The notes: a model not told the origin generated them from the letters alone. 64,000 nt of DNA from Tolypeutes matacus (GCA_026826555.1 JAKSZT010053764.1:36259907-36323906); one strand, 5' to 3'. Positions 35,720 to 47,726 are shown, counted from the first letter of the stretch. Numbers and translations: made by a program.

Positions 35720-36786
35720 GACAACATAAAGGGTGTAAATAGCACTTATTAATATGATATAAATTTTATCATTGTATATTTTTAATGATAATATGTTGAG
35801 CATTTTATTGCTTCAAACACACTCATTTTTCAAGAGTGGAAATAAAATATTGTCAAATACTCTGGAATTGTATTTTGGTTTGTATAAGATACAGCTACAT
35901 CAAGAGTTGTGCTTGGCTATCAGTAATAAAGTAGCCTTAGGATACGTTTTTTCATTTACATAACTACTGTTCAGGGAATATTACTAATGAAGTGGATGTG
36001 GGGTCACCTAGCTACCTTAGGAAAAGGTTACTACATTAAGTAGCCCATCAATCATTATGAATTAATGCCTATTCTAGGCGAAAGCACTAATCATAATAAA
36101 TTCATTTTGTATTCATGAGGGTGTCAAATGTACACCCATAGGAGTCCCATGTCATTTGTAGGTGTGGAAAGAAAAATTTAAATATGACCTATTCATAATC
36201 TCTTTGCTATGGATTATATACAGATGTGTGTCGTGGTACTGATGGACAAGTAATGCAAGTGGGGGAAAGCTGGAAACCTTCATTAAGATTATTGGGAGTA
36301 GAATGAAATCTGTGTCAGAAATAATGACCTGGGGCTACTGGCTGACATTTCCATGTCCTCCAAGGGATGCCAAAGGGTCAAGAGGGTGCCTGAGGGCAAG
36401 GCTGTGAGTGGGAATTCATGAGCCCACAACAGACTTGCTTTATTTAACTAATTCTAAGACCTATGCTATGCCTACCTTCCATTTGGGATAATAACTTAGC
36501 AGCATTATTATTATGACTTAAACATTACAAAGGTGACATAAGAATTTTCTGGGCACTCTTAATTCAGGAAGGACATTGGGGATTGTACAGGGGAATGGTT
36601 CCCTTCCTCTTACTTTCCCTCTGTGTTGGGAGTATTGGATTGTAATCTCCCCCCTTTTCTTCCTCTTAAAGGCTCCATGGGAAAAGGAGTAGATAGAAAG
36701 GCCATTTGGGTGAGATGGTTGTCTAACATACATATAATAAATTCATCTCTGTTGGATGGAATTAATGGGTTAAAAATGGCTTGATG
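35720..36786. other. Unique sequence, nothing recognised
   Basis: No clear repeats or coding signals. Short open frames at 36518-36810 on the minus strand have no protein-like features. Confidence 0.35.
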
Positions 36787-36935
36787 ACGTGGTATTATTA
36801 TTATCCTCATTTTAAAAATGAGGACACTGAATCACAGGTTGGTCAAGTAACTTGCTGATGGTTATATAGACTATAAGTGGCTGAGCCAGCAATTGAAGTC
36901 AGTATGCTGCTTCTCTGTTATGCTACTACTTGGGA
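36787..36935 (+). mobile_element. MIR SINE relic
   Basis: 'attattatcctcatttt', 'aatgaggacactgaatcac', 'caagtaacttgctgatgg' and 'aagtggctgagccagcaatt' match MIR well. Confidence 0.8.
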
Positions 36936-38137
36936 TTGTTATGAAAATTAAGTGACACTATGAGTATAAATTTCTTAGAAGAGTGCTTAACTAATGTTAG
37001 CTAATGATTAATTGTATGGTTTGGGATAAGTGTCCCCACCTGTCTTCATCCCACCCCCACCCCCACCGGCATTGGGACTGAGTTTTCCATCTGGAAAGAG
37101 GGAAAGACCTTGGATTCATGGTTCTTTTTCAGTTTGCTCTGATCAGCTGAGATACCAAGATAGCAATTCATACCATTGTCAGGATCCACCTCTCCTCAAG
37201 AGGCTCTTACTGCCACCATTACTTAGATATTTCTGGGTCCTACAATGTTCAATTCCCATGTCTAGAACTAAGCAGTTTTCTGTACCTTCCACAACTCCTC
37301 TGAGGTGGAAAATGGAGTCTGCTGAGCTCTAGAAGACTTCTCATCACACAAAGGTTCCCTTTTTTGGTACCAGGGAAGAATCCCCTTGCATGGCATTTTC
37401 ACCTTGTGGCCCAAATTGATGCTTTGAGCTCCATGGAATTTTTTTTTTCTCATCACACTTTCTCTTCCCTTCCATCGAGAATGTTCTTTGATGAAATAAA
37501 GACAGACATTATCAGAACAGCAGAACTCAGAAGTTCACTCTGCTGATCCTAGAAACCCTTTCATGCTCACTCCTCTTCCAAATTTAATAGCAGAGAACTA
37601 ACCAAAGGCAGCCTATGCTTAAGAGTTCATTTGTCTAGCAAAAATGTTCTATGAAGTATTAGATCAAATGAGAGGCAGTGGAGCTCAAAGGACTTGTTGA
37701 ATGGCTGGAAGTATGATTGAGTTCTTTTTAAATCCAAGCTTCACCACTGAAATTTCTAACTGGCTTTGGTGAAGATGTATGTTTGTCTGTATTCTAACCT
37801 GGTGGAAATGACTCCCACTCACATTTATGGGTATTCACATCACAATTCATACTCAGTTGACTTTCCCTGGATTATTTTCTTGGTTTAGTGCATACTAATA
37901 TTTTAAATCTTAATCATTCTAAAGTATATTAGTTATTACTGTCTAGTACTCTAATGAAGTAGGGAATATGTCTTAATTTAAAAAGCAATCTGATGAGATG
38001 GAGAGAACACTAAAATGTATCACAAGAGCAATATAAAAGTTTTAAAATAGGGAAGTAAGTTCATTAATATGTGACAAACTGCTGTAAGTTTTGATGGACA
38101 CTATGATTTCTATCTGGGGAGACTGCAGTATGACATT
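36936..38137. other. Unique sequence, nothing recognised
   Basis: Moderate GC near 37030-37560, where overlapping short open frames occur on both strands, but none looks like a protein and no splice pattern stands out. Confidence 0.35.
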
Positions 38138-38150
38138 CATGTAACTTTTT

Positions 38151-38509
38151 AAAAAAAGATTTATTTTATTTATTTATTTCTCCTCCACCCCCTGTTGTTT
38201 TCTACTTTTTGTCTGCTCTCTGTGTCTGTTCGTTGTGTGCACATCTTCTTTTCAGGAGGCACTGGGAACTGAACCTGGGACCTCCCATGTGAGAGGGAGG
38301 TACCTAATGGCTTGAGCCACCTCTGCTCCTGCTTGTTGTGTCTCTCATTGTATTTCCTTGTCGCGTCATCTTGTTGCATCAGCTTACTGCACCAGCCTGT
38401 CACATCAGCTTGCTGTTTTGCTCATCTTCTTTAGGAGGCACTGGAAACTGAACTGGGACCGCCTGTGTGGTAGGTGGGCACCCAACTGCTTAAGCCACAT
38501 CTGCTTTCC
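38151..38509 (-). mobile_element. Dimeric tRNA-derived DAS-type SINE
   Basis: On the minus strand there are two tRNA-like units in tandem. Unit 1 starts 'gggaaagcagatgtggctta' and unit 2 'gagcagaggtggctcaagcc' with B box 'caggttcagttccca'. The 3' end is (AAAT)n with AATAAA and a terminal T-run, as in T-plus SINEs. A weak TSD (38138-38150 catgtaacttttt; 38510-38522 catgcacattttt) flanks it. Confidence 0.87.
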
Positions 38510-38959
38510 CATGCACATTTTTTGAATGACTTTTTTGAAGGATGCAGGCACTTCCCTTGATGAAACAATATACTCACCATATTGTTCATTCTATTTGTGA
38601 TATGTAAATGTCTGATGTTCAGCGAGTATGCTTGTGAAAAGGACCCTGTAAACAGTTCCATATATTTATCAAAAGAAGGTAAAGCAGAAAAGAATGAGAT
38701 ATCATATTCAAGTCAATGTTCAGACTCCTTAGACTAGCACAAGCAAAGAACAATTTGTATAAATCTCACCCTTTATTTGCCTCCTATATGTAATCCCTTT
38801 ATTTGTAAATTCCAAGAAGTGGATTGATTGATAAAAAAAAACTCTTAAATTGAAATGCAAAAGGGAGTTCTTCAAGAAGAAACATAATCCCAAATGGAAA
38901 CAGAATTGCACGAAGGAATGAAGAGAACAGAAAGCGAAACTATATGGGCAAATATAGTG

Positions 38960-39830
38960 TCTACTGTCTTTTGGGACCTAAAGTATATTGCAGAACTAAT
39001 ATACACTACAACATTAAGAAAAGGTGCAAGGGGATAAATGGAGTTAAAGCTTTCTAAGGTCTTAGCATTGCCTGGGAACTGGTAAAAGTAATAATTTATA
39101 TTAGATTGTCACAAATCAAAGATGCGTGTTATAATTTCTAGGGAAATCACTAAAAGAATAGTGAAATACTATGTGATTAATTAGGTAATAGAGAGGAAAA
39201 TAGAATAATAAAAAAATGAATTATTCCAGGAGAAGTAAGGGAGAAAATAAAGGAATATATAAGAGGTTGGACATATAGAAAACAAAAAATAAGATCCTAG
39301 ATATTAACCCAGATATATCTGTAATTACATTAAATGTGAATTTAATAAAAATATTTTTCAAACTGAATTAAAAACAATATATAGCTTACAAGCACCCTAC
39401 CCTAATTATAATGGTGCAGTATGATATTAAGTAGGGGGATGGAAAAATATGTACCATGCAAACAATAATCAAAAGAAGTAAAATGTAGCTATAAGAATAT
39501 TAAACAAAATAGGTTTTAAGGCAATAAGCATTACTACAGATAAAGAAAAACATTCAATATTGACCAGATTTATTTACCAAGAAGATATAAGAATTCTAAA
39601 TTCATATGTACGTAATAACATGGTGTCAAAATATATAAAGCAAGAAATAATAGAACTAAAATGATAGACAAATTTACAATTAGAGGGAAAGACTTTTGCA
39701 CACCTCCATAAATTAGTAAGATGAGTAGATAAAAAGTTAGTAGTAACATAGAAAATTTGAACAACAGAATTAGCAATGATGTTGGTTCTGCCCTGTACAT
39801 AACCAATATAAAAAGCCTTCTTAATATTTT
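38960..39830 (+). mobile_element. Ancient L1 ORF2 fragment
   Basis: Strongly degraded ORF2 endonuclease region: 'tctgtaattacattaaatgt', 'ataagaattctaaattc', 'ggtgtcaaaatatataaag', 'atgatagacaaatttacaat' and 'gaaaatttgaacaacagaat' follow the order of old mammalian L1s. No reading frame survives. Confidence 0.7.
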
Positions 39831-40783
39831 GACATGAGTATGATAACTAAAATGTAAATCTGAGGATGTCTTTATAGGAGAAATCTTTTTGCTATAACTT
39901 CTGGATTTTCCCATTTAAACAAAGCAAACCCCTGAAATGCTCTATAATATGCTTTTCCTTGATGTAACCTTTTAAATAACCTACATTTTAAGAATTAACA
40001 GTGAAAATTGTGTTTCTTTTATTTTGTTTCATATTTCTACCATCTTGGGTAAATGGGGGAAATTTCAGAATAAATGATAACTGCTTTCAGGTATTACTTG
40101 TTGTCCCTGTATAGTATCAGTATATTGTGTGGCACCTACACATTCTGATTATCTCCCTTATCACTTATGTTCATTCATGTCTTGATGGCACCTATGATAT
40201 GGTAATCATTTATTTAGCATTGCTAAAGTAATAAACTGTTAAAGTAATAGCCTGATGTGCTTCTGGGTTTATATTTTGTTTGCTGTTGGATTGTTCATTT
40301 TCATTACCATTTTATTATTATTATTATTTATATTATTATGCTTCCTACATAACAGATAAACTGTTAGGAAAGCACATATTTGGATTTAATGACATTAAAT
40401 AAATTCTTTCTTAAAGAACATTTAAAATCAGTGGCAATTAGAGTAAGTGATGTGTGTTATAGGTTCAACTCTGAAATAACTCCTAACCCTGGTTTTATAT
40501 TATTTTAGCACATCACCAATTAGCTTAAGGGACAATGAAGACCTGTTAAAAATATTTTCAAGAATAAAAAGTATTCTTTTAATTGAATACTACTCAGCAT
40601 ACTATGGTAGCTGACATAAGAGGGGAGGTTACGAATTTTAGAAAACAATGACAGGGTTTAATACAACAGTAAAGGGTTCAGTACCACAGAACTAAGAAAA
40701 AATAATGCACTTATCTTCATTAACCTTCTAGAAACTTCCCCTCCATTTCCCAGTGCAATATAAAGAATTAATTAATATGGTAT
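39831..40783. other. Unique AT-rich sequence
   Basis: Nothing recognised apart from an (ATT)n stretch at about 40311-40336. Confidence 0.35.
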
Positions 40784-41408
40784 TGTGGCAATATGATATT
40801 ATTTATGAATTCCAAAAAGAGAAATTCCTCTGAGCATGATATCCTTTGATTGTATTAGATTCAGCTAAGATGCCTTGATTAAATTATGTTAAGATTAGGG
40901 CTTTGATTTGACCATGTCATTAGGGTGACTCGATTTGAGTCCTGACTCCCAACCCCCCCATGGCCTATATAAACGGATGCTCAATCAAGAACACAGAGTA
41001 GTAGATACACAGAGAAGATACACAGAGGATCCTGCGACCCTGGAAAGAAAGATGAGCCTGATAGTTTACAGGTGACCTTGTGAAGAGACCAGAGCAGCTG
41101 AGCCCAGAAAGAAATGAGCATTGGGAAGAGAGATGAGCCTTAAGCCAGCCTACAGCTGAGATCATAAGATGCTGGACCCACAGAGCTTTAAAAGGAAGAG
41201 AAAGACGTCTACCCTTGTAGACGTCGCCCACTACCTTGTATCAACACATGACAACAGACTTCGGGTGAGAAAGTACCTCTTATGGTACCTTCAGTTGGAC
41301 TCATTAGGGCCTTGTGACTGTAAACTTCTACTCCAAATAAATACTATTTATAAAAGCCAACAGATATCTTGGACTTTGCATCAGTATCCCTTTTGGCTGA
41401 CTAATACT
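40784..41408 (+). mobile_element. Solo LTR, family copy 2 (about 625 bp)
   Basis: Same family as 19590-20187 (there inverted). It begins 'tgtggcaatatgatatt' and ends '...ggctgactaatact'. TATATAAA at 40966-40973 and AATAAA at 41336-41341 are placed as promoter and poly(A) signal of an LTR. Flanks ggtat (40779-40783) and gatat (41409-41413) form a near 5-bp TSD. No internal viral genes adjoin it, so it is a solo LTR left by recombination. It contains a perfect 9-bp hairpin at 41204-41225. Confidence 0.82.
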
Positions 41409-41874
41409 GATATCATTCAATGTAATTAAGTCTTCATGGGGCCAAGGAGGTTTGCATTTTCTGAATACCGCTATGCTTGGGGAACACATTTACGTGATAA
41501 TATTAAAACCAAGATTGCAATTCAAAGGAAATTAGAGAGCCTAGAAAATATGAAATATTCCTCTTGTTAAAAGAAAGAAAGGAGAACTTCCCCCTACAAA
41601 ATTATCAGTCATTTTGAAGAAAATAAATTGTTGTACATAATAAAAAATCAATGTATTATTTAGTTAACCAATTTTAAACCATAAGAACACATTCTTTCTC
41701 CTATGTGGCTGGAATTTGTCCAGACATTGACTGATTCTTTATTCAAATGTATATCTAAAGGTATTCAGATAAGCTATTTTTTGAAAACTCAAATATCTAC
41801 TATCCCTTAAATATTTCAGAATATAGAACATGTTCTGTAGTTTTCCCAATTAAACATTTATTCATATTTACCTG
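41409..41874. other. Unique sequence between two solo LTRs
   Basis: 466 bp without retroviral gene traces. Because the two flanking LTRs have different TSDs, this is old host sequence and not a proviral interior. Confidence 0.5.
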
Positions 41875-42443
41875 TGTAGCAGTTTGGCATTGTTTATGAA
41901 TTCCAAAAATAGATATTGGATTATGTTTGTAAACTGGTCTATTCCTCTGGCTAGATAAAATGATTAAATCCATGATTAAATTATGATTAGGGCTTTGATT
42001 GGGCCATGTCAGTAGGACACTGAGTCCTCACCTTCTTGGTGGGTGGGGACTTATAGAGAAAAGACATGACAGAGAACAGAGTTTGGAGATTTTGAGCTGG
42101 AGCTCTGGTAAGTAAACACACAGGAGAAGAACAAAGAGGAATAGAGATGGCTTCATAGACATGACAGAGGCCCTGGGAAGAGAGAGAGCCTGATTGTCTA
42201 CAGCTGACCTTGTATTGAGAGCAGAGCACTGAGCCTGGAGAGAAATGAGCCCCAGGAAGAGAGGAACCCAGGAAGCCTGAACCCTTGCAGACGTCAGCAG
42301 GCAACACGTGGCAACAGACTTTGGTGAGGGAAGTAACTTATGCTTTATGGCCTGGTAACTGTAAGCTCTATCCCAAATAAATACCCTTTATAAAAGCCAA
42401 CAGATTTCTGGTATTTTGCATCAGCACCCCTTTGGCTGACTAA
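41875..42443 (+). mobile_element. Solo LTR, family copy 3 (about 569 bp)
   Basis: Begins 'tgtagcagtttggcatt' and ends '...ggctgactaa'. AATAAA at 42376-42381 precedes the conserved 'aaaagccaacagattt' block. Flanks acctg (41870-41874) and atctg (42444-42448) are a near 5-bp TSD. It diverges clearly from copy 2 in length and sequence, which fits an independent insertion. Confidence 0.8.
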
Positions 42444-42667
42444 ATCTGATCATTTAGTTCTTTGCTATCTGAATTTCACACCATTGAGATGACACAGATT
42501 CACACTGCAGCAAAAAAATTAAACACCATTAATGCAAAATTGCATACACTTCAATGAATAAAATACAGTAAATTCTAGCTATATTTCTTTTTTTAATGTG
42601 ATTTTTTAATGAAGCCCATAATACTAAAAGTTATATAATCAAAGCAGAACTTTAAGGACCTAACAGA

Positions 42668-42893
42668 TTACTTAAACCAGGGGATGGCAAGTTTTTCTGA
42701 TAGTAAGTATTTTTGGTTTTGTGGGACATATGGTCTCTGTCATAACTATTCAACTCTACCATTGTAGTGCAAAAGCAGCCATGAACAATATATATATGAG
42801 TGGGACTGTGTTAGAAAAAAAAACAAAAAACACCTATTTTTAGGAACAGGCAGTAAGGTGTATTTAGTCTGTGAGTCATAGTTTGCCATGCGC
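42668..42893 (+). mobile_element. Old hAT-type non-autonomous DNA transposon relic
   Basis: Shows 'caggggatggcaagttttt', 'gggacatatggtctctgtc', 'tattcaactctaccattg' and the inverted end 'agtttgccatgcgct', an arrangement typical of a widespread mammalian DNA transposon with CAGGGGTTGGCAAA-type ends. I do not name the exact subfamily. Confidence 0.6.
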
Positions 42894-42899
42894 TAAAAA

Positions 42900-43440
42900 T
42901 CAACAACACCTGGTCAGTTATTCATTGATCACCTACTATATACTGTGTCCTGTGTAAGCACTGGAGATATAGAAAAGTGTCAGATTTGGTTCTTGCCCTC
43001 AAGGAGCTTTCAGACTAGTAGGAGAAGATATATATGTAAATGAGTATAATATATTGGTTTTGGTAGTATGACATGTACAGAGTATAGAAAGAGAGAGAAT
43101 TCTTAATTTTTGAGCATAGTGGAAGGAATAAAACTTGGGCAGAACGAAATTGTGAACAAAGTTACAGAAATGGGAAAGTTTGACAAATTTGAAAACTAAA
43201 TGGTGATTTAGCATGTCTGAGTCCTAATATGAGAAATGGCACATGGTGAGAAATGTGGGTAGAATGGTTGTTGGTCTTCCAGGCCTCTTCAGGAAGGCCT
43301 GCTAAGGACTTTAAACTTCTTGCTGGGGCAATGGGGACAATTGGAAGGTTTGCATCTAGGGAGTGGGGTGATAATATTAATATTTGCACTTTTAAAAATT
43401 ATTCTTGGCAGAATTGTGAATGGTGCAGCAGAAAAGAGCA
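42900..43440 (-). mobile_element. L2-type LINE relic, antisense
   Basis: 'atcacctactatatactg', 'gcactggagatatagaaa', 'ccctcaaggagctttcag' and 'ggcaatggggacaattgg' match the antisense order of L2. It is ancient and non-coding. Confidence 0.5.
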
Positions 43441-43469
43441 AGACTTGAGGCAAGGAAACCAAGCCATAG

Positions 43470-43471
<2 letters not shown>

Positions 43472-43508
<37 letters not shown>

Positions 43509-43527
43509 GTCTCTGTCTCTGTCTCTA
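43472..43527 (+). repeat. (TC)n then (TCTCTG)n microsatellite
   Basis: An uninterrupted TC run at 43472-43501 passes into TCTCTG hexamers up to 43527. Confidence 0.95.
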
Positions 43528-43784
43528 GTGGTTCAAGACCTAATTATAAAGATCTGAACGAAGACAAGAGCACTGTGAACATAGCATGATATTGACAGTA
43601 GTTTCCTGCCAGAGAAGGAAGCATTAATTTATGAAATGATTGAAATCTTTCAAGGATAATTTAAAGGAAAAACCTTACCATCAGATAATAAAATATTAAT
43701 GAACATGTGTTCAGGACTGAAAAAAAATGGTTAGTACATTATGGTATTTTTAGCACTTAGGAATAATAAAACGTCGTTTCTAAT

Positions 43785-43990
43785 CTCAGTTTTCCACTTA
43801 GGGTTATATCTGTTTAGGCATACCCCTCAGGCTTTTGAGCTTCAGTTTGCTTTTTGGATAAAATGAGCTATTCTTTTTTCCTTCCAAGTTTGTCGGGAGG
43901 AATCCTTTCAGTGTTGTTGGAAAAATATATTAATGATTGTGAAAGCACTTTCACACTATAGTTTCTCATTCAAAGGCAAGTTGTTATTAT
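43785..43990 (+). mobile_element. MIR-type SINE relic
   Basis: 'cttcagtttgctttttgg', 'ataaaatgagctatt' and 'gtgaaagcactttcaca' follow the MIR 3' half and tail pattern. Confidence 0.5.
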
Positions 43991-44439
43991 AATAGGAAGA
44001 AAGGTTTGGCAACACCAAGTTATTCTTGGTTCCTTCATCTCCAATAGATAGGACAGAGATCAGAGACTGTTAATGTGTTGGCAGAAATCCACACCTACCA
44101 CATTTTTAGCCAGCTCAGAAAACCAGATCCATGGAAAAGGAAGCCTAGAGGGATCCGTGAGATTAATGATCCATATAAAATGGCCCACCCTACAGTGCTT
44201 TCAGACTCCTAGCATTTCGTATGTGTGTGCACACACATGCAGTCCCACACATCACAAACAGATGCACACTGCATTTAAAATCTCATTGTCCTTCATGCTC
44301 AAAGTTATTATTAATGCTATTTGCAATCTCCATGGCTGTACGTGCAACTTAAATGTTTGATATGTGGCCAGGGGGCCAGCATCTCCTCCTCCTTTTTTTT
44401 TTTTTTGGCTCTGCAGCCATCGTTTGACCCAGCTCTCGT

Positions 44440-44690
44440 ACTACTCACACACATACACACACAAAACCACAATATACAATAAATATAAAACATACATAAA
44501 ATACACACAAACCTCACACAGAATACAAACACACAAATATACCCGACATGTACATCCAATGATCACACCATTCATGCAAAATATATAACTATTACATAAA
44601 CAAAACAGACAAGCAAATAAACACAGCTTAGACCACACAGAAAACACACATAATGCACAAAAAAGCACAGACACAACATGCACACAACAC
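44440..44690 (+). repeat. CA-rich low-complexity region
   Basis: Imperfect ACAC/ATACA repeats over about 250 bp. Open frames here on both strands result from the simple composition. Confidence 0.85.
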
Positions 44691-45289
44691 ATCAGTACTG
44701 AGTTTTCCAAATACCAGTTATTCATTCATTTACAACTGTCACGATATTTGCTTTGTTTGCATATTGCCTAAACATTTATTTACCTAATATTTTACCTTAT
44801 TTTTACATTTTGTACTTCAGAATATTTTATGTTCTATGTTTTTCTACTTTTCCTCTACTTCATCATGTTTGATAAGCTTTTCGTTAGATGATTTTACATA
44901 TTTAGCTCAACAGATATTTCTGGCAGAAACCTTGGTGTGGACATGTTACATTTTATTTTTCATATATGAAGTGTGTTTTTCTAACCTCAGCTAGCTGATC
45001 TACTCACATAACAGTCCTTTGTAATTTATGGATAAAAATCCAAAAAGAAAAGGATTATTTTAAAGCAAGAAGGCACATCAGAGATTAACCAGCCCCATCC
45101 TCTACCTTAGCCCAAATTTTTACTGCCCTAAACAGTTAATGTTAAGAATAGCAAGTTTATCAATAATATTGATGACATTGTTTTAGAATTATCTATGCTA
45201 GCCTATCAGTATCTTAAAGGAAATTGTCAGGCTAATATGGGTGCTCTGTACATAATATGTCTCTCAGTCTTCTCTAGGACACATCCCAT
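44691..45289. other. AT-rich sequence, nothing firm
   Basis: The piece 45068-45130 ('cacatcagagattaaccagc') faintly recalls an old SINE, but not enough for a call. Confidence 0.3.
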
Positions 45290-45610
45290 GGATGAAAGCA
45301 TAATTTATTATTAAAATATAATTTATGGTAATCACAGAAAAATTCAAAAATTTCACAAAGGTATGACTAAACAATTAAAATCATGATTGATTTTACTACA
45401 GTACTTAGAAAAAAACCTGCCATTTTCCTAAAAGTAAATTTATTGAGTCAAAGGGATATGTACTTTTTAATGCTTTGGGAATACATAGCACAATTGTTTT
45501 CCAGAATATTTGTGCCAATTAATAATCCTCATAGCACTGAACATACTGATCTAGGCCATACTCTCATTAGAATTGAATATTGTTATTAAAATAATCTTTA
45601 TCAAATATTG
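45290..45610 (-). mobile_element. Ancient L1 3'-region fragment
   Basis: On the plus strand, 'gagtcaaagggatatgtac', 'caattgttttccagaata' and 'tgccaattaataatcctc' read like the antisense of an old L1 ORF2/3'UTR region. Confidence 0.55.
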
Positions 45611-45663
45611 GCTTTTTTAAAAAAATTGATTTTCTACTTGAATGTTTTTCCTAGATTTATCTT

Positions 45664-46129
45664 TTAATCAGATTTATTTCCGTAGAGGTTCAGTTTTGAG
45701 AGGAAACGAATTGGCACATTGATCAAGGAAGTCTTAATATTGTAGTTTTTTCTGTGGAGAAGTCTTTCTTGTGGCATCTGGTATCCAAAATCATACTGGT
45801 TAAAAGAGAAAAGGGGAGTTCTCCTAATAGCTTCATGTCCAAAGCAACCAAAATCTTCCATTCTTGGTGCAGTAAGGTTCTGATAGGATATTTCAAAAGG
45901 CAAAGGTTTTCTCATGTTTCACTTACAACATGTTTAATTTTTGTCTTAGCTCTTGATTAGTAGACGGCCTTTGAGAAGTATTTTCTGCAAAGTGACTTCT
46001 AATAAAGTTAGAGTTGCCACAAATCCTACTGAACAAGGTAAAAGGAGTGTCTCTTATGATCCATCTGTTCATACTACTTTCTATGAGGCATGAAGGACTG
46101 TCTTTGAGGTTGATGTATAATGAATGCAA
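45664..46129 (-). pseudogene. Unnamed exon or processed pseudogene, two adjacent protein-like ORFs
   Basis: This is the only candidate non-transposon coding stretch. On the minus strand a frame open from above 46129 to a TAA at 45923-45925 contains MNRWIIRDTPFTLF and RSHFAENTSQRPSTNQ. A second ORF (45915-45664, 83 codons) in another frame contains APRMEDFGCFGHEAIRRTPL and HRKNYNIKTSLINVPIR. The mixed, non-biased residue use looks like real protein. Between them lies GTAAGT (45926-45921), a perfect splice-donor consensus, and 'tgcctcatag' at about 46090-46081 could be an acceptor, giving a 154-bp exon. The other model is a processed pseudogene with one frameshift and one nonsense change. I do not recognise the family. 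Confidence 0.4.
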
Positions 46130-47500
46130 AAATATACATACACACAGACACTAATTTTTGGATGAGGTACTGTGTTAATTGGTTAATATGGCTTAATGAC
46201 ATATCAAAGGAAATTAATGTGAGGATATTCTCTTTACATGTATTTCATTCAGAAGACTATACCTTCTATGCAAGTAGGGACCATTGGTTCATAAGTTCAG
46301 AGAACTATAACTTTCATATTTTTCCAGTGTTTCCCATGGGTTAAATTACTTTGAGACACATCTTTTTATAAAACCATTTCATTTCATTGAGTTGCACTCA
46401 AAATAACATCCATTTAAGAATATATATAGAGAGAATTTCTGACTCATAATTAATTTTAAAGTCTATAGAAATCCATTAAAGAAAAACCTAATTCTAGGCA
46501 AATGACAGTGGGATGAGTAATGCTTACATAAAATAAGAAAAATATCCAAATTACCAAGCATTCAAGATACTTTTAAAAAGTTTAGCCTTAAACATTGAGT
46601 GCTTTTCTTTCTTCAGAATGGGTATTCTTTGGTAATGCCAGTCATCTTTGTGGAACTTTGATAAATTTGTGATTAAACAGGTTATATCTGGATGTTAAAG
46701 GACCAAATAATTAGGAAGATTGGAGAAATGACTTCTAAGTTCCTTATCAGTCTCATCAGCCTATGATTATATATTTGTATGACATATTAGTAAATAGCCT
46801 ACAGGTCATAAGAAATATACTGTCCTTAATTTTAAGAAATCACTTAAAGCATAATTCAAAAAGCATTCTTCTGGAAGAGTGGAGCAGGATGTTCAGTGGT
46901 AGATACTTTGAAGGATCTTTCTATTACAATACAATCAGGACCAGGATCAAAACAGGTATTATAATGTATTGCTAGGATTGCAGGAAATAAAGGAAAACTC
47001 CAAGGGCCAATAATCCTCAAAATATACAATGGAAAAACAATGAGCTGAAATCTTAGAGGAAGCGTAGGTTCACACAATGTTGACCTGCTACTCTGACATT
47101 AAACCAGGATCCTTGGAGGAGGCTAATGCAGTCTATGTTAATAGTGGACTTAGATTCTACAGGAAGAAAACACAAATCCTTTCTGGAAGAAAACATTTCC
47201 AAGGTAAGCCCTCAAGAGTCTCACTTTCTAAGCTCAACCAAATTTTTCACAATCTAAGATCATTAAACCTGCAAGAAAAAGCCAACATGAAGAATTGTCA
47301 GCAGAAACAACATACCGGATATAGATGATTAAAGACTTCAGTTATTGAAATGATCAGATACAGAATAAAATTAACTAGCTATGAAATATTGAAATTAAAA
47401 TGAATCACAAAAATGAACAAGTAACAAAAGTCTATAAATATGAACAGGAAAATGAAAAGAAATAGAACTTTTATAAATAAAAATTTTAACAATTGAAATT
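46130..47500. other. Unique sequence, nothing recognised
   Basis: AT-rich with short open frames on both strands. No conserved gene, RNA or repeat is clear. Confidence 0.35.
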
Positions 47501-47514
47501 ATGAACCCAATGTA

Positions 47515-47726
47515 GGGAAGCAGCTGTGGCTCAATCAATTGAGCTCCCATTTACCTTATGGAGGACCTGGGTTCGATCCCCGGGACCTCCTGGTAAAAAG
47601 AAAAAAAAAAAAAAAAAAAAAAAAGGTATCCCAGACCCACGTGGTGTGGAGAGGCACAGGCCCCCGCGCAGTGAAGCGACGCGCCAAAAAGACAATGACG
47701 CAACGAGACAGGAAAAAAAAAAAAAA
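47515..47726 (+). mobile_element. DAS-type tRNA-derived SINE with internal A-tract
   Basis: Starts 'gggaagcagctgtggctcaa', B box 'gggttcgatccccgg' (well preserved). It has an A-rich tract at 47594-47624, then a GC-rich post-tRNA part and a second terminal A-tract. A 14/15-bp TSD (47501-47514 atgaacccaatgta; 47727-47741) makes this the clearest insertion of the set. Its good B box and TSD suggest it is among the younger ones. Confidence 0.93.

Noticed and set aside
37030..37546. Possible exon (100-codon frame, moderate GC)
   Set aside because: Pro-rich start comes from a C-rich run; no convincing splice signals or domain.
40784..42443. A provirus with two LTRs
   Set aside because: Only 466 bp lie between, with no gag/pol/env trace, and each LTR has its own near 5-bp duplication.
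44317..44725. Cys/Tyr/Val-rich minus-strand open frames
   Set aside because: Read from CA-rich low-complexity DNA.
47515..47595. tRNA gene
   Set aside because: Well-preserved B box, but it lies in a SINE flanked by a 14/15-bp duplication.
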